Below, one piece after another: positions 62,189-64,000 of a stretch of DNA of 64,000 nucleotides. The DNA comes from Longilinea sp964536805 (GTDB taxonomy: Bacteria; Chloroflexota; Anaerolineae; Anaerolineales; Anaerolineaceae). The notes under the pieces are model-generated. The model was not told where the DNA came from, did no database searches, and was given only the letters and a program-made list of their open reading frames with translations. Both the position numbers and the translations under genes were made by a program. Numbering within the stretch: position 1 is the stretch's first letter; every line of letters starts with the position of its first letter. The stretch spans positions 1 through 64,000 of the forward strand of contig CAZHYQ010000001.1 of the NCBI GenBank assembly GCA_964536805.1. The letters are read 5' to 3'.

Positions 62189-62641
62189 ATGCGCATCATG
62201 ATTGCAGATTCTCACCTTGAAGTGCGTGCAGCAATGCGGTTGTTGCTGGAAGAGGATTCAGCGACCTGGATTGTGGCCGCAGAAGCATCCAGCGCAATCG
62301 AATTGATCAATAAAGCACGTTCTGCCAATCCACGGGTGATCCTGGTTGATTGGGATCTGCCTGGGCTGCGGTTTGGTCCTGGAAATCTGGATTTTCAACG
62401 GACTGATAAAATTTTTGTGGCACTGAAAGCCATTGCGCCCAAAGCTAAGGTTCTTGTTCTGAGTACGCTGCCTGAGACAAAAGCCGCAGTCATTCAAGCC
62501 GGGGCGGATGCCTTTTTGTGTAAAAGCGAATCTCCTCAACAATTGTTAGGCGTAATAAAACAATTTGAGCAAGGGTTGGCGTCTGATCAACCACCGTCCT
62601 GGACCACCTTGCCAAATATTCCCATCGAGCCCAGTCAATAA
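62189..62641 (+). CDS. lone receiver-domain protein
   Basis: A 150-residue response regulator receiver without output domain. The phospho-acceptor is probably Asp54 (VDWDLPG); a conserved Ser (LVLSTLPE) and Lys (LCKSES) follow. An unusual insertion (RFGPGNLDFQRTDKI) sits after the phosphorylation loop. The start is taken at ATG 62189, and a TATACT at 62173-62178 suggests a very short leader without a Shine-Dalgarno site. No kinase is adjacent. The partner is unknown. Confidence 0.8.
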   Translation: MRIMIADSHLEVRAAMRLLLEEDSATWIVAAEASSAIELINKARSANPRVILVDWDLPGLRFGPGNLDFQRTDKIFVALKAIAPKAKVLVLSTLPETKAAVIQAGADAFLCKSESPQQLLGVIKQFEQGLASDQPPSWTTLPNIPIEPSQ

Positions 62642-62694
62642 TCTCGCTCAACTTAAGTCCAAGAGTATTGTGACAAGAGGGTGACGATCCTCCA

Positions 62695-62723
62695 TTGTCA
62701 TTTATGTGTAATATGAGTAATAT
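62695..62723 (+). promoter_or_regulatory. promoter of the metal homeostasis operon
   Basis: TTGTCA (62695-62700), 17 bases, TAATAT (62718-62723), overlapped by a perfect-looking operator palindrome. Confidence 0.6.
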
Positions 62724-62737
62724 ACTCGTATTACACA
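62705..62737 (+). promoter_or_regulatory. operator palindrome, ArsR/SmtB-like
   Basis: Two 15-base arms (TGTGTAATATGAGTA and TACTCGTATTACACA; one mismatch between them) are separated by three bases and cover the -10 and the spacer. The form resembles metal-sensor repressor sites, with ArsR/SmtB the closest by eye. The repressor gene is not in the window. Confidence 0.7.
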
Positions 62738-62751
62738 TTTTCCGAGGGTCA

Positions 62752-63822
62752 ATGACAGATTATCTGGCGGTATTTATTACGGGTCTGACGACTGGCGGCC
62801 TTAGTTGTCTGGCAGTCCAAGGCGGTTTATTAACGTCATCGATTGCCCGTCAGGTGGAAAAAAGCGTCGAGCAGTCGGTTGCACTCAAGGCAAACCGAAA
62901 AAACCGGCGTGAATCGCCGCTACAAACCGATCGTATTCAAAGTGGACGATCCGCCGTTGCTATTCTGGTTTTCCTAATCGCCAAGGTGGCTGCTTACACA
63001 TTATTGGGGCTGATGTTGGGCTGGTTAGGATCAACCTTTCAACTGACGCCGGTGATGCGCGGGTGGTTCCAGCTTGCGATCGGCTTGTTCATGCTTGGAA
63101 ACGCTCTGCGCATGTTCAATGTCCATCCAATTTTTCGGTTTTTTTCTTTTGAACCGCCTTCTGTTATTACGCGTTACATCCGCCGCAAGGCGCGAAATGC
63201 TGATGGCGATATGCTCACGCCGGCTTTTTTAGGACTCCTGACCGTGTTAATCCCCTGCGGAGTTACCCAGGCCATGATGGTTCTGGCTTTGGCAACAGGA
63301 AACGCAGTTCAGGGAGCTGTTTTAATGTTTGCCTTTACTCTGGGCACTTCCCCTGTCTTTTTTGTGCTGGCCTATTTGTTCACCCGTCTGGGTTCCAGAT
63401 TGGAACGCGGTTTTGTGGTGGTGACTGCGGTTCTGATTCTTGCGCTTGGGGTTGTTTCGGTCAATAGCGGTTTGAACCTGCTGGGGTCACCGGTATCCTT
63501 AACATCCCTTATCGGCGCGAAATCGACTCAACAGGCCAATCTTGCAGCCGGAGATAGCAACGCCATTGTCCGGATTAATGTGGAAAACGACGGCTATTCT
63601 CCAAATCTGGTCTATGCCAAGGCTGGAGTGCCAGTCCGCCTGGAACTGGTAACGGATAATACGCAAAGCTGCACGCGGGCTTTTACCATCCCTGTTCTCA
63701 ATGTCGCTGAAATTTTGCCGAAGTCAGGAACAAAGGTCGTTGATATTCCGGCTCAAAAAGCTGGTAAAATGAGTTTTTCCTGTTCGATGGGAATGTACAC
63801 TGGCGTTATCGTTTTTCAATAG
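62752..63822 (+). CDS. UreH-like membrane protein fused to a C-terminal cupredoxin domain
   Basis: A 356-residue protein. Six or so membrane helices (residues 1-270, with GLTTGGLSCLAVQGGLL, GLLTVLIPCGVTQAMMVLALA and a Cys in IPCGV) match the sulfite exporter/UreH-like family of putative metal transporters. The extracytoplasmic end (about 290-356) is a cupredoxin-like domain with conserved Cys/Met ligands (SCTRAF, SCSMGMYTG). The start ATG 62752 has GAGGG five bases upstream; the frame is open from 62695. It is probably involved in copper or related metal handling. The metal is inferred. Confidence 0.85.
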   Translation: MTDYLAVFITGLTTGGLSCLAVQGGLLTSSIARQVEKSVEQSVALKANRKNRRESPLQTDRIQSGRSAVAILVFLIAKVAAYTLLGLMLGWLGSTFQLTPVMRGWFQLAIGLFMLGNALRMFNVHPIFRFFSFEPPSVITRYIRRKARNADGDMLTPAFLGLLTVLIPCGVTQAMMVLALATGNAVQGAVLMFAFTLGTSPVFFVLAYLFTRLGSRLERGFVVVTAVLILALGVVSVNSGLNLLGSPVSLTSLIGAKSTQQANLAAGDSNAIVRINVENDGYSPNLVYAKAGVPVRLELVTDNTQSCTRAFTIPVLNVAEILPKSGTKVVDIPAQKAGKMSFSCSMGMYTGVIVFQ

Positions 63823-63833
63823 AGGTAGTGCGT

Positions 63834-64000
63834 ATGGAAACCAGAGAATACCGCGTTCCAGATATGTTCTGTTCAAATTGTAAAATGCACCTTGAGGGTT
63901 TGGAAGATGACCTGCCTGGCATTCATCAGGTATACGCCAGTTATCACCAGCAGACTCTCCGAATCGAGTTTGATGAACGCATGGTCAGTGAAATACAAAT
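63834..64000 (+). CDS. HMA-domain protein, truncated by the window edge
   Basis: The 167 bases encode at least 55 residues. A CxxC (MFCSNCKMHLEGLEDDLPG) opens a heavy-metal-associated domain, as at the N-terminus of copper-transporting P-type ATPases or in copper chaperones. AGAGGT precedes ATG 63834, and the gene starts 11 bases after the cupredoxin gene in the same operon. What follows is outside the window. Confidence 0.85.
   Translation, partial: METREYRVPDMFCSNCKMHLEGLEDDLPGIHQVYASYHQQTLRIEFDERMVSEIQ

Noticed and set aside
1..64000. tRNA or rRNA genes, CRISPR arrays, transposases, integrases, attachment sites
   Set aside because: No supporting sequence was seen in any part; absence by eye is not proof for tRNA genes.

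Overview
This window looks like a chromosomal segment of a Chloroflexota bacterium, most probably class Anaerolineae. That placement is an inference from the gene families (DapL-type lysine route, TrmFO, split GcvPA/GcvPB, DUF4342, MEDS-GGDEF sensor, UreH-like/cupredoxin fusion, a Flp pilin) and from the look of the uncharacterised proteins, not from a marker phylogeny. Genes are dense on both strands with short gaps, often TTG or GTG starts, good Shine-Dalgarno sites and many hairpin terminators. No rRNA, tRNA, CRISPR array, insertion sequence or phage gene was seen.

Layout. 1-7.7 kb: a small unknown gene, an ADP-forming acyl-CoA synthetase, a 2-hydroxyacid dehydrogenase overlapping htpG, an unknown protein and an SDR-type L-threonine dehydrogenase. 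7.9-17.7 kb, mostly minus strand: secF/secD, a P-loop kinase, a SpoIIE-type phosphatase, a methyltransferase, divergent rpmF behind a perfect consensus promoter, hflX-dapL, an M28 peptidase and trmFO. 17.7-30.85 kb, plus strand: a sigma-54 gene, a PAS/GAF histidine kinase, an NtrC-like activator without a DNA-binding domain, a small membrane protein, a 1811-residue TPR protein and a TPR plus C25-like (gingipain/caspase-fold) cysteine peptidase. 31-36.4 kb: alaS, a leucyl aminopeptidase and a membrane metallophosphoesterase. 36.5-40.4 kb: a Flp pilin gene and gcvH-gcvPA-gcvPB behind a tandem glycine riboswitch. 40.4-49.5 kb: a membrane-anchored rhodanese that reads through an in-frame TGA (candidate selenoprotein), a YbaK deacylase, a radical SAM DNA-repair-type protein with a leaderless promoter, DUF4342, DUF1028, a MEDS-PAS-GGDEF cyclase, a membrane protein, a glycosyltransferase, YCII and a fatty acid hydroxylase. 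49.6-64 kb: sensor-domain and PspC proteins, an epimerase, cyclophilin, a PAS protein, pyroglutamyl peptidase, YdcF, a PfkB kinase, RecD2, DUF362, an AhpD-like protein, Dus, an ABC-F protein with an attenuator-like leader, a lone receiver protein, and the start of a metal (probably copper) homeostasis operon behind a palindromic operator.

The strongest candidate for an undescribed system is the sigma-54 island. Two nearly identical -24/-12 promoters (TGGCATA[G/C]AACTTGCA) lie before the sigma-54 gene and before the membrane protein-TPR-peptidase operon, and nowhere else that I noticed by eye. Together with a local kinase and an activator that cannot bind DNA by itself, this looks like a self-contained regulon whose output is a giant TPR scaffold and a caspase-fold protease. 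The second candidate is the rhodanese, whose coding continues perfectly for 40 codons after a TGA at a position where relatives carry Cys, with a short SECIS-like hairpin just downstream. Threonine dehydrogenase and the riboswitch-controlled glycine cleavage genes together suggest catabolism of threonine through glycine.
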